This document shows, piece by piece, positions 1 to 7,313 of a stretch of 12,801 bases of DNA. The notes under the pieces are model-generated. The model was not told where the DNA came from, searched no databases, and saw only the letters and a list, made by a program, of their open reading frames with translations. Source of the DNA: CAYXWM01 sp964468805 (GTDB lineage Bacteria > Bacillota > Clostridia > Lachnospirales > WRBF01). A program made the position numbers and the translations under genes. Each line of letters starts with the position of its first letter. Position 1 is the first letter of the stretch. The stretch covers positions 1 through 12,801 of the forward strand of contig CAYXWM010000066.1 of the NCBI GenBank assembly GCA_964468805.1. The letters run 5' to 3'.

Positions 1-1364
1 ATATTTCTTTATGGGAATTATTAAAAGCAGTTGACGGTAAATATTACGGAAAGGATATGGGCAACTTTCGCATTAGTTCCGTTAGTACAGACAGCCGTGC
101 CTGTCCTAAGGGTTGCCTTTTTATTCCGCTGAGAGGCGAGCGTTTCGACGGGCATGACTTCATATCAGACGCCTACGAAAAGGGTGCTGTATGCTCCCTG
201 TCCGAAGAACCCCGGGATACACGCCATGAATTGGAAAATGTACCGCTGATTTTGGTACGCTCAACCCATACGGCACTAATGAGGCTTGCGGAATATTATC
301 TCAGCAAGTTTAAGTTACCCGTTATCGCCGTTACAGGCAGCTCCGGAAAAACCACCGTCAAAGAAATGACAGCCTCCGTGCTGGGTCGGCGTTATTCTGT
401 CCTCAAAACAGACGGTAATTACAATAATGAAATCGGCCTTCCTTTAACTGTTTTTAATTTGGACCGTAAATTTAACTGTGCTGTGCTGGAAATGGGCATG
501 AACCATTACGGCGAAATGGAACGATTAAGCAAAGTAGCCAAACCCGACATCTGCTTAATCACAAATATAGGCTTTGCTCATATAGAAAACTTTGAAAATC
601 AAGAGGGTATCTTAAAGGCTAAAGCTGAAATATTTACGCATATGAAACCAAAGGGCTTGGCTGTACTTAACGGTGACGATATAATGCTTCGCCGATTAAG
701 AATATCTCCTTGCTTATATTACGGTTTGGGTTGCGAAAACGATGTTTTTGCTACTGATATAGAATATAAAGGTCTGACCGGTATAGGTTGCACCATAAAT
801 TATAGAAACGATAAATTCACCGTCAACATTCCTTCTCCGGGCAGACATACGGTGCAAAACGCCTTGGCGGCGGCGGCCGTGGGTTATGCTATGGGGCTTT
901 CGTCCCAAGAGATTAAAACCGGCTTGGAGAGTTTTGTACCGCCTAAAATGCGGATGAATATTATTGAGGCAAAAAATATAACCGTTATTAATGATACCTA
1001 TAACGCCAACCCATCCTCCATGCGTTCCGCTCTGGACGTATTAATGGGTGCCCAAGGGCGAAAGGTTTGCATTCTGGGTGATATGAACGAATTGGGCGAA
1101 CACGCGGAGGAGATGCATTACAGTTTGGGAGAATACTGTGCCGGATTAAACCTTGACTGCATTATATATGTAGGCAAATATAAATCCTTCTCACGGGCTT
1201 TAAACAATCATCCCAACGCTTATTTCTTCCCAACACAGGAATCACTGTACCAAGTACTGCCGGAACTTATAAAGCCCAAGGATACAATTTTAGTCAAGGC
1301 ATCACGGAGTATGCAATTGGAAAAGACAGTAGAAAAATTGGTTGAGGTGAACCATGGATATTAG
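1..1364 (+). CDS. murF: UDP-N-acetylmuramoyl-tripeptide--D-alanyl-D-alanine ligase, 5' partial
   Basis: Cytoplasmic Mur ligase that adds D-Ala-D-Ala to UDP-MurNAc-tripeptide using ATP, completing the pentapeptide precursor. The frame is open to the window edge (from base 3), and the 18 codons before the first ATG at 57 read ISLWELLKAVDGKYYGKD, which resembles the usual start of the MurF N-terminal domain before the VSTDSR motif. I therefore place the true start upstream of the window and treat the ATG at 57 as internal; it also lacks a properly spaced ribosome binding site. Counting from that Met, the ATP-binding loop GSSGKTT is at residues 94-100, followed by EMGMNHYGEM, the central-domain motif NDTYNANPSS and a C-terminal GDMNELG and KASRSMQLE. 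The last 11 bases overlap mraY, so the two are probably translationally coupled. Identification is secure; only the N-terminus is unknown. Confidence 0.95.
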   Translation, partial: ISLWELLKAVDGKYYGKDMGNFRISSVSTDSRACPKGCLFIPLRGERFDGHDFISDAYEKGAVCSLSEEPRDTRHELENVPLILVRSTHTALMRLAEYYLSKFKLPVIAVTGSSGKTTVKEMTASVLGRRYSVLKTDGNYNNEIGLPLTVFNLDRKFNCAVLEMGMNHYGEMERLSKVAKPDICLITNIGFAHIENFENQEGILKAKAEIFTHMKPKGLAVLNGDDIMLRRLRISPCLYYGLGCENDVFATDIEYKGLTGIGCTINYRNDKFTVNIPSPGRHTVQNALAAAAVGYAMGLSSQEIKTGLESFVPPKMRMNIIEAKNITVINDTYNANPSSMRSALDVLMGAQGRKVCILGDMNELGEHAEEMHYSLGEYCAGLNLDCIIYVGKYKSFSRALNNHPNAYFFPTQESLYQVLPELIKPKDTILVKASRSMQLEKTVEKLVEVNHGY

Positions 1365-2343
1365 ATTGACCGTAGCCACCTATGCGGTAATAATAGCTTG
1401 TATTTTAAGTATAGTTTTAAGCCCCTTGGTTATACCGTTTTTGGTTAAGCTGAAATTGGGTCAAAATGTACGAAGCGACGGACCCCGGTCACATCTTTCC
1501 AAAGCCGGAACCCCGTCTATGGGCGGTATTATTATTTTAACCAGTGCCCTGCTTACTTCCCTATTCTTTCTTCGCCAAAATAACGACGGAATAATTGTTT
1601 TGTTTTTAACTCTGGGGTTTGGAATAATAGGCTTTTTTGACGACTACATAAAGGTCATAAAGAAACGCTCGCTGGGTCTGAAAGCCTATCAAAAAATTAT
1701 AGGACAGCTGGTGGTTACGGCTGTTTTTATAGCCTATTTAATGCTGAACAATGGGGATTTTTTAAATTCATCCTTGACCAAAATTATCATCCCTTTTACA
1801 GAGGGTGCTGAAATTAATTTGGGCATGTGGTGGATTCCCTTTGTTTTCCTTGTTGTTATAGGCTCGGTTAATGCCGTAAACCTTACAGACGGACTGGACG
1901 GTTTGGCTTCCGGTGTTACCGTTTTGGTTTCTACCTTTTTCATTATTATGGCTTGGGCCATGAATTCGGAAATTCTTCCCGTTACCGCTGCCGTTGCCGG
2001 AAGTTTGTTGGGCTTCTTGCTTTTTAACTCCTACCCTGCAAAGGTGTTTATGGGCGACACCGGTTCCCTTGCCTTGGGCGGTTTTATTGCGGCTGTTGCT
2101 GTTATTTTAAGGCTGCCTGTGTTTTTGCTTATAGTGGGAATAGTTTATGTGGTTGAGGCTTGCTCCGTTATTATTCAAGTTCTTTACTTCAAAAAAACCG
2201 GCAAACGCTTCTTTAAAATGGCTCCGATACACCACAGTTTTGAGCTTTCCGGTTGGTCTGAGACAAAGGTAGTAACCTTTTTCTGTATACTGACTACTTT
2301 AGCCTGCCTTATAGGATTTTTGGCGGCTTCTCATATTATTTAA
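1354..2343 (+). CDS. mraY: Phospho-N-acetylmuramoyl-pentapeptide transferase (MraY translocase I)
   Basis: Integral membrane enzyme that transfers phospho-MurNAc-pentapeptide to undecaprenyl phosphate, forming lipid I. The 329-residue protein is of normal family length and consists of about ten hydrophobic segments. Family motifs are complete: SHLSKAGTPSMGG near residues 47-58, the Asp pair FFDDYIK (D96, D97), NAVNLTDGLDG (173-183), FMGDTGSLALGG (232-243) and the His-rich PIHHSFE (291-297). The ATG lies inside the end of murF, with GAGGTG at 1344-1349 as ribosome binding site. It is followed by a hairpin and 174 bases before murD. Confidence 0.97.
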   Translation: MDIRLTVATYAVIIACILSIVLSPLVIPFLVKLKLGQNVRSDGPRSHLSKAGTPSMGGIIILTSALLTSLFFLRQNNDGIIVLFLTLGFGIIGFFDDYIKVIKKRSLGLKAYQKIIGQLVVTAVFIAYLMLNNGDFLNSSLTKIIIPFTEGAEINLGMWWIPFVFLVVIGSVNAVNLTDGLDGLASGVTVLVSTFFIIMAWAMNSEILPVTAAVAGSLLGFLLFNSYPAKVFMGDTGSLALGGFIAAVAVILRLPVFLLIVGIVYVVEACSVIIQVLYFKKTGKRFFKMAPIHHSFELSGWSETKVVTFFCILTTLACLIGFLAASHII

Positions 2344-2355
2344 TTGTCTTTTATC

Positions 2356-2385
2356 GCACTGTTTTCTTAAACAGTGCAAAATTTT
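2356..2385 (+). terminator. Hairpin downstream of mraY, possible weak terminator
   Basis: GCACTGTTT (2356-2364) and AAACAGTGC (2369-2377) form a perfect 9-bp stem around a TCTT loop. The T-run (2382-2386) begins only after four A residues, so termination may be inefficient. It sits 12 bases after the mraY stop and could attenuate read-through into murD or stabilise the upstream mRNA 3' end. Confidence 0.45.
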
Positions 2386-2451
2386 TAAGTAACATAGGAC
2401 AAATTACTTAAACAGTTAATTTATATTTGATAATGTTCGGATTTTGGAAAA

Positions 2452-2485
2452 GAGGGATTAACCCTCAAGGTTTTTATTCTTTTTA
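2452..2485 (+). terminator. Short GAGGG/CCCTC hairpin before murD
   Basis: GAGGG (2452-2456) pairs with CCCTC (2462-2466) across a five-base ATTAA loop, and a T-rich stretch begins four bases later (2471-2485). The stem is short, so this is a weak candidate for a terminator or a 5'-leader hairpin of murD. No convincing promoter is visible in the rest of the mraY-murD gap. Confidence 0.22.
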
Positions 2486-2517
2486 ATGCCTACTATTAAT
2501 TATACCGGCGGTGATTT

Positions 2518-3876
2518 ATGAATTTTAGAGAATTGAACGTATTGGTTTGCGGCATGGGTATGAGCGGAATTTCTTCGGCTCGTCTTCTTAAAAAGTTAGG
2601 TTCCCATGTTGTATTAAATGATATTAAACCCTTGGAAAGTTTCGGGGAAACCGGTCAAATGCTGCAAAACGAGGGAATAAACCTTTATCTTGGCAGTACC
2701 CCGGAGGCTTTGTTGGGTCAGACGGATTTAATAGTGTTAAGCCCCGGTATTCCTTGCGATTTACCCTTTTTAAATGAGGCTCACAACAGAAGTATACCTG
2801 TTTGGGGTGAAATTGAGTTGGCTTACTCTCTTTGCCCCTGCGGTATTATTGCAATTACCGGAACCAACGGTAAAACAACAACCACTGCTTTGGTTGGCGA
2901 AATTATGAGGGCTTACAACAGCGGTACTGAGGTTGTGGGAAATATAGGCGTACCTTTTTGCGACAAGGTAACAGGATTAAAGCACCAAGACCTTGTTGTG
3001 GCGGAAATCAGCAGTTTTCAATTGGAAACCGTACATAATTTCCGACCGAACATTGCTGCGGTTTTGAACATTACCACCGACCATTTAAACCGTCACAAGA
3101 CCATGGAAAATTATATTTACATGAAAAGCCGTATTTTCGGCAACCAACAAAAAGACGATTTCCTCATTTTGAACTACGATAACCCCATAACCGCAACCAT
3201 GTATAACTATACGGAGTCCGGCACGGTATATTTCAGCCGTCTGACCCTGTTGCAAGAAGGGGTTTTCGTGGACGGTTTGGGTAATATACAGGTGAGATTG
3301 CCTTGGATAAGCGAACAGGTTATACATATAAACGATTTGCAGATACCCGGCAAACATAACCTGGAAAATGCCTTGGCGGCGGTGGCAATTGCGGTTTGTG
3401 CCGGTGTACCCCTTAATATTATCCGTCAAACTCTGTGCAATTTCTCCGGAGTAGAGCATAGAATTGAATTTGTTCGAGAATTGGGCGGCGTTTCCTTCTA
3501 TAACGATTCCAAAGCCACAAATCCCGATTCTGCCATAAAAGCCATTGAAGCCTTTAACCAACCCATAGTGCTAATAGCCGGCGGCAGCGACAAAGGCTCC
3601 GACTACGGGGATTGGGTTAAACTTTTCCCCAATAAGGTAAGACATTTGGTTATAATAGGCGAAGTTAGCAATCAAATCAAGCAGACCTGTGATGCATATA
3701 ATTTTAGCAATTATTCCTTTGCCAATACTTTTGAAGAAGCGGTTCAAGCGGCTTACAGCAAGGCATATAACGGTGATTGTGTATTGCTTTCGCCTGCCTG
3801 TGCCAGTTTTGATATGTTTCAGAACTTTGAACACAGAGGAAAAGTATTCAAGGATTTGGTTTGGAGACTGGGTTAA
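2518..3876 (+). CDS. murD: UDP-N-acetylmuramoylalanine--D-glutamate ligase
   Basis: Cytoplasmic ATP-dependent ligase that adds D-Glu to UDP-MurNAc-L-Ala. The 452-residue length is normal. The N-terminal Rossmann-like domain starts with VLVCGMGMSG (8-17). The ATP-binding P-loop GTNGKTTT is at 115-122. EISSFQLE (163-170) and DHLNRH (188-193) are central-domain motifs, and K203 in YMKSRIF is the likely carbamylated lysine. The C-terminal domain carries HRIEFV, NDSKATNPDS and LLSPACASFDMF. The start is supported by GGCGGTGA at 2507-2514, a modest ribosome binding site. It follows mraY by 174 bases and precedes ftsW by 232 bases, a gap holding a MITE-like repeat, so it is less tightly packed than murF-mraY. 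Confidence 0.97.
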   Translation: MNFRELNVLVCGMGMSGISSARLLKKLGSHVVLNDIKPLESFGETGQMLQNEGINLYLGSTPEALLGQTDLIVLSPGIPCDLPFLNEAHNRSIPVWGEIELAYSLCPCGIIAITGTNGKTTTTALVGEIMRAYNSGTEVVGNIGVPFCDKVTGLKHQDLVVAEISSFQLETVHNFRPNIAAVLNITTDHLNRHKTMENYIYMKSRIFGNQQKDDFLILNYDNPITATMYNYTESGTVYFSRLTLLQEGVFVDGLGNIQVRLPWISEQVIHINDLQIPGKHNLENALAAVAIAVCAGVPLNIIRQTLCNFSGVEHRIEFVRELGGVSFYNDSKATNPDSAIKAIEAFNQPIVLIAGGSDKGSDYGDWVKLFPNKVRHLVIIGEVSNQIKQTCDAYNFSNYSFANTFEEAVQAAYSKAYNGDCVLLSPACASFDMFQNFEHRGKVFKDLVWRLG

Positions 3877-3903
3877 GAGCAATTTATCGGTACAGGTTGA
3901 GTA

Positions 3904-4007
3904 TATACTAATTCATATAAAATGAAGGACAAAAACAATAGTTTTTGCCTTGAACCGTTGGAAAAAATCAATTATTTTTGTCCTCTGTTTAAAATGGAAT
4001 CAGTATA
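3904..4007 (-). repeat. MITE-like palindromic repeat, copy A (104 bp)
   Basis: The ends form imperfect terminal inverted repeats: TATACTAATTC on the left, and TATACTGATTCC when the right end is read on the minus strand. The interior is itself a long imperfect palindrome, with GGACAAAAA near 3927-3935 facing TTTTTGTCC at 3975-3983. On the minus strand it aligns with 12530-12634 at about 92 of 105 columns by hand, including an uninterrupted 18-base run. TA at both ends would suit an IS630/mariner-type non-autonomous element, but no transposase is present. It fills most of the murD-ftsW gap. Confidence 0.82.
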
Positions 4008-4108
4008 AAACACATTTGACCCGAATAATATTATAAAGTAAACACTGAATATTTCAGCGGTTACCGGGGTGTATAAAGACGCATCCCAAAGAAACGAGGT
4101 GAACAGCC

Positions 4109-5287
4109 ATGAGTATACCGGCAATTAAAGACCAATCAAAAAAATTACATCGCAGACCTTTTTCTAATGCCGGTAAACGTCATACCGAGGAATCGGTAAT
4201 ACACGTGGGCAGTATAGATTACACTACTTTTTTGGTAATCTTCCTGTTGGTATTGATAGGTGTGATTATGGTCTTTTCCGCCGGTTCGTATAATGCTCGG
4301 GTCGAGTATAACGATGCGTTTTTCTTCTTGAAAAGACAGGGTATATTTGCAGTCATGGGATTTTGTATCATGATTTTCATGGCGAATTTTAATTATAAGT
4401 ACCTGATGAAATTCGTTGTGCCCCTGTATTTTATTACAAATGCGTTGCTTATAGCTGTTCGGTTTGTGGGTCGTGAGAAAAAAGGGGCTCAACGTTGGAT
4501 AGATTTACCTATTATAGGGCAATTTCAGCCGTCGGAGCTTGCGAAAATCTCGGTTTTGTTACTGGTTGCTTATCTTATATACAAACGCAAAGATATACTT
4601 AAAAAATGGCCGGGGTTCCTTTTTGTTTCCGGGATAGTGGCTATAACCGTTGGTTTGGTTATCCTGGGCAGCTTGAGTTCCGCAATTATAGTTGCCATTA
4701 TCGGGTTCGGCGTAGTCTTTATTGCAAGCCCGCATATTTTAAGGTTTGTTGTGGCAGGCAGTATGGGTGTATCTGCCGTATACGTGTTTATTACCTTCTT
4801 TTCAAAGTTCCGTTCAAATCGGGTTAATGCATGGCTCGACCCTTTCGCTTACCTATTGGAGGGCGGTTATCAAATAGTACAGTCGCTGTATGCGGTGGCA
4901 TCCGGTGGTGCTTTCGGGTTGGGTATAGGGCAGAGCCGACAGGCAAGCTTCTTACCCGATGCACATAATGACTTTGTATTTGCAATAGTCTGCGAGGAAC
5001 TGGGTTTTGTGGGTGCCGCTTTGGTACTTATATTGTTCGGTATATTAATATGGCGACTTATACATATAGCAATTAACGCTTCGGACGTGTTCGGGGCATT
5101 GATAGCGTCAGGCATCGCTTTACTTATCGCCAGTCAGGTCATAATAAACGTAGCCGTTGTAACCAACACCATTCCAAACACCGGTATTACCATGCCCTTT
5201 ATCAGTTACGGAGGAACGTCACTACTGGTAACTATGTTCCTAATGGGCGTAGCGTTAAATATTTCCAGATACAGTAAACAAAAATAG
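4109..5287 (+). CDS. ftsW: SEDS glycan polymerase FtsW (SpoVE-like)
   Basis: Polytopic membrane protein of the SEDS family that polymerises lipid II into glycan strands with a class B penicillin-binding protein at the septum; in spore formers a paralogue in this position may be SpoVE. The 392 residues begin with a basic cytoplasmic tail of about 37 residues and then about ten membrane segments. Motifs: GAQRWIDLP (126-134), FQPSELAKI (139-147), NRVNAWLDPF (237-246), LPDAHNDFVFAIVCEELG (282-299) with D288 as the expected catalytic Asp, and TGITMPFISYGGTS (358-371). The usual QPDLGT-like segment is degenerate, reading GSLSSAII around 187-194. GAGGTGA at 4096-4102 supports the ATG. FtsW versus SpoVE cannot be settled from sequence alone. 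Confidence 0.93.
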   Translation: MSIPAIKDQSKKLHRRPFSNAGKRHTEESVIHVGSIDYTTFLVIFLLVLIGVIMVFSAGSYNARVEYNDAFFFLKRQGIFAVMGFCIMIFMANFNYKYLMKFVVPLYFITNALLIAVRFVGREKKGAQRWIDLPIIGQFQPSELAKISVLLLVAYLIYKRKDILKKWPGFLFVSGIVAITVGLVILGSLSSAIIVAIIGFGVVFIASPHILRFVVAGSMGVSAVYVFITFFSKFRSNRVNAWLDPFAYLLEGGYQIVQSLYAVASGGAFGLGIGQSRQASFLPDAHNDFVFAIVCEELGFVGAALVLILFGILIWRLIHIAINASDVFGALIASGIALLIASQVIINVAVVTNTIPNTGITMPFISYGGTSLLVTMFLMGVALNISRYSKQK

Positions 5288-5289
5288 AA

Positions 5290-5325
5290 AGAGGACTGTT
5301 GAGTCAAATCAACAGTCCTCTTTTT
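5290..5325. terminator. Bidirectional intrinsic terminator between ftsW and aag
   Basis: AGAGGACTGTTGA (5290-5302) and TCAACAGTCCTCT (5309-5321) form a perfect 13-bp stem with a six-base loop, followed at once by TTTTATTT on the plus strand. Read on the minus strand, the stem is followed by TTCTATTTTTG. It begins 3 bases after ftsW and would also stop the convergent ABC-aag operon. Confidence 0.9.
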
Positions 5326-5345
5326 ATTTCTTGGCAGAGAAAACC

Positions 5346-5365
5346 CTCTCTTTCCAAAAAAGCCG
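5346..5365 (+). repeat. 20-bp intergenic tract shared with 10309-10328
   Basis: CTCTCTTTCCAAAAAAGCCG here differs at one position from the tract at 10309-10328. Both lie in repeat-rich gaps at convergent gene ends. It may be a remnant of a larger interspersed element; too short and low in complexity to be certain. Confidence 0.4.
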
Positions 5366-5396
5366 AAGATGGTGGTAAAAATTTCAATTACCATGT

Positions 5397-5464
5397 TAAA
5401 GCTTTTTGAAAGGGGTTTGGGGCAAACTTTTTTCAGAAAAAGTTTGCCCCAAGGTCTTAATCTT
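5397..5464 (+). repeat. Hairpin repeat, copy H1 (TCAG-loop palindrome)
   Basis: TTGGGGCAAACTTTTT (5417-5432) and AAAAAGTTTGCCCCAA (5437-5452) form a perfect 16-bp stem closed by a TCAG loop. The flanks are also shared with 9482-9551: TAAAG plus CTTTTT on the left, and AAGGTCTTAATCTT on the right. No T-tract follows on either strand, so it is not a canonical terminator. The right edge supplies two of the three bases of the aag stop codon (5463-5465). Confidence 0.85.
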
Positions 5465-5969
5465 ATATCTTTACATACCTCCAAAGCTTGTCCCTGTATT
5501 CCGGGGTGGCGTAGTCTATGCCTATACGCTTGGTGGCTTGGTGTTGGCAGATACAGCCGTCGTCCTCCAGCCAGAGTAAGTCAGAGGTGATTAGGTTTTC
5601 GTAGTTTAGGGTTCTGTCTATTTTAAGTGCCTTGGTTAGCTTTCCCGGCCCGTTATATCCCTCTACGCCTCTGATAAGAGCCGCTTCCGGGAATCCTTCT
5701 TCGCCGGTAACAACGTTCAGAAGATGATGTATGCCGTAACACAGATAGACATAGGCAAATCCGCCGCTTTCAAACATTACTGCGGTTCGTGGAGTTTTGC
5801 CTTTGTGAGCGTGACAGGCGGTGTCGTCCGGTCCGTAATATGCCTCGGTTTCGGTTATGCGTAGTTTTATGATTTCTCCGTCTATGTTTCGGCAAATTAG
5901 TTTTCCCAACAAAGCCGGTGCAACTTCAAGTACGTTTTGTCTGTAAAATTCATGGGAAAGTCTGCTCAA
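5463..5969 (-). CDS. aag: 3-methyladenine DNA glycosylase (AAG/MPG family), TTG start
   Basis: Base-excision repair glycosylase of the mammalian-type AAG/MPG family, which removes alkylated purines such as 3-methyladenine and hypoxanthine. Against human AAG the key residues align: E42 (catalytic E125), Y44 (Y127), H53 (H136), Y75 (Y159), the intercalating Y78 (Y162) and N85 (N169), in the motifs ETEAYYGP and YVYLCYGIHHLLNVV; NGPGKLTKAL (106-115) follows. The start is TTG, two bases after the ATPase stop, with AGGAGAGG seven bases upstream, so it is translated as the last gene of the ABC operon. At 168 residues it is short: relatives usually continue past the WRF/WRY motif with a GN-x-x-VS tail, whereas here translation ends at WRYVKI on the edge of repeat H1. 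The catalytic core is intact, so activity is plausible. Confidence 0.92.
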   Translation of the reverse strand: MSRLSHEFYRQNVLEVAPALLGKLICRNIDGEIIKLRITETEAYYGPDDTACHAHKGKTPRTAVMFESGGFAYVYLCYGIHHLLNVVTGEEGFPEAALIRGVEGYNGPGKLTKALKIDRTLNYENLITSDLLWLEDDGCICQHQATKRIGIDYATPEYRDKLWRYVKI

Positions 5970-5971
5970 AA

Positions 5972-6568
5972 TTACACCTCTCCTGGTTCGTGGGAATTTA
6001 TCCTCGGTACTTCAATACGCCTGTCTGCAAGATAATCTATTTCCGCCGCATCATGGGTAACAAGGATTACACAATTATTTTTTGAATAATCCTTAATAAT
6101 ATCCATGGCTTTTAGGCGGATGTTACTGTCAAGTCCGTTAAAGGGCTCGTCCAGTATAAGAAGTTGCCTATTTACAAACAAAGCTCTTGCCAGAGCAACT
6201 CTCCGCTTCATGCCTCCGCTTAAACTTTTAACCTTTGTATTTAAACTATCGGGCAGAGCCAATTTCTCCAACATTTCCCCAGCCGCTTCCTTGTTGTCAT
6301 GCACCAAAAGCAGATTATCCAAGGCTGTAGCCCAGTTCAGCAGTCTGTCCTCTTGAAATACGGCGGCTTTGGATAAATGTTCGTGACCGGTGATTGTACC
6401 GCTGTCAGGTTTCGTAAGCCCCAGTATAATGTTAAGCAAAGTAGACTTACCGCAACCGGATTTGCCGTAAAATGCAGTTATGCCCTTGGTTTCAAATTCG
6501 GCTGAGAAATCTTTTAAGACTATATTATCCCCGAACCTTTTGCAGAGTTTTTTAATTTCCATAGCCAC
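5972..6568 (-). CDS. ABC transporter ATP-binding protein, SsuB/TauB type, short form
   Basis: Cytoplasmic ATPase that would power the neighbouring permease. Walker A GKSGCGKST (35-43), Q-loop FQEDRLLNW (71-79, Q72), signature LSGGMKRR (116-123), Walker B LLILDE (136-141), D-loop GLD (145-147) and H-loop H172 are all present, so it is catalytically complete. The Q-loop context is typical of nitrate/sulfonate/taurine-type importers. At 198 residues it ends soon after the H-loop and lacks the C-terminal extension of the roughly 240-260-residue relatives. GTG at 6568 is preferred over the ATG two codons later because AGGAG (6578-6582) is nine bases away. It overlaps the permease gene by 17 bases and runs into aag. 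Substrate not deducible. Confidence 0.9.
   Translation of the reverse strand: MAMEIKKLCKRFGDNIVLKDFSAEFETKGITAFYGKSGCGKSTLLNIILGLTKPDSGTITGHEHLSKAAVFQEDRLLNWATALDNLLLVHDNKEAAGEMLEKLALPDSLNTKVKSLSGGMKRRVALARALFVNRQLLILDEPFNGLDSNIRLKAMDIIKDYSKNNCVILVTHDAAEIDYLADRRIEVPRINSHEPGEV
5977..5984 (-). promoter_or_regulatory. Shine-Dalgarno that fixes the aag TTG start
   Basis: On the minus strand AGGAGAGG lies seven bases before the TTG at 5969-5967. It is encoded by the last sense codons of the ATPase gene (Pro-Gly-Glu-Val), so ribosomes ending the ATPase are placed to start aag. No ATG offers a comparable site. Confidence 0.8.
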
Positions 6569-7313
6569 GGCTAACCGCTCCTATCAGCATCTTAAATCCT
6601 TTTTCCACCAATATACTTAAAAGAATAAGTATTACCGTCCAAGCGAAAAGGTCCGGGATTTGCAGGTTGATTTTGGCGTTGTATATATTTATTCCTATAG
6701 ATTGGTTAGGCAAGCCTATAATTTCGGCGGCTATGCCGGATTTCCATGCAAAACCCAGCCCTACCGTTGCCGCCGATAAAAAATGGGGTATTACGGATGG
6801 AATATAGATGTTGAGGATTCTCTTTAAAAAGGGTACTTTAAAGACCTCTGCCATCTCAAGCAATTTTTTATCCACATTGGTTATTCCGCTGTAAACCCCG
6901 TAATAAACCATGGGCAAAACCATAACAAAGGACGCCAATACGGAAAGCCAATAACTCTTTACAAACACCAATGCCAAAATTATAAAAGATGCTACCGGTA
7001 TGGATTTGATAACATTCATGGCAGGGTTTAAAAAGTGAAAAACAAAGGAATAAACCGATGCCAATGCCGCCAGCAAAACAGCAACCACTATGGCTCCCAA
7101 AAACCCCAAGATTATTTTCCACATGGAGTTAAACAAAGCCGGCCAAAAACTATCCAAGGTAAACAGTTCAAACAGTCGCAAGGCAACTGCCCCGGGAGTG
7201 GGCAGAAAAACCTCGTTGTCAAGCAAGACCGCCGAAACCTGCCATAAAACCAGCCAGACTGCACCTATTGCTATTTTTTTAATCAAACTAATCCATGTAA
7301 TAGAATCCTTCAT
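6552..7313 (-). CDS. ABC transporter permease, SsuC/TauC type
   Basis: Membrane subunit of the importer, 253 residues, the usual length for the binding-protein-dependent permease family. About six hydrophobic segments are visible, beginning near residues 10-30. The cytoplasmic EAA-like loop, which docks on the ATPase, reads EMAEVFKVPFLKRILNIYIP. The ATG is preceded on the minus strand by AGGAGGAG with a nine-base spacer, a strong ribosome binding site. It overlaps the upstream binding-protein gene by 26 bases and the downstream ATPase gene by 17, which indicates translational coupling. Relatives carry sulfonates, taurine, nitrate, thiamine precursors or other small organic molecules; the sequence does not tell which. 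Confidence 0.9.
   Translation of the reverse strand: MKDSITWISLIKKIAIGAVWLVLWQVSAVLLDNEVFLPTPGAVALRLFELFTLDSFWPALFNSMWKIILGFLGAIVVAVLLAALASVYSFVFHFLNPAMNVIKSIPVASFIILALVFVKSYWLSVLASFVMVLPMVYYGVYSGITNVDKKLLEMAEVFKVPFLKRILNIYIPSVIPHFLSAATVGLGFAWKSGIAAEIIGLPNQSIGINIYNAKINLQIPDLFAWTVILILLSILVEKGFKMLIGAVSRGYGN

Noticed and set aside
57..59. ATG at 57 as the murF start
   Set aside because: The upstream codons to the window edge are open and read like the MurF N-terminal domain; the ATG lacks a well-spaced ribosome binding site.
2462..2473. CCCTCAAGGTTT shared in inverted form with 10208-10219
   Set aside because: Only 12 bases of simple composition, with no extension on either side; chance is sufficient.
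3085..3561. 158-codon minus-strand frame inside murD
   Set aside because: Lies wholly antisense to conserved MurD motifs; no start signals.
4016..4044. TTGACC (4016-4021) with TAAACA (4039-4044) as ftsW promoter
   Set aside because: The spacing is 17 but the -10 is poor and no other signal supports it; ftsW may be transcribed from further upstream.
5369..5590. Plus-strand frame of 73 codons across repeat H1 into aag
   Set aside because: It is produced by the palindromic repeat and the antisense of aag; no ribosome binding site or protein-like composition.
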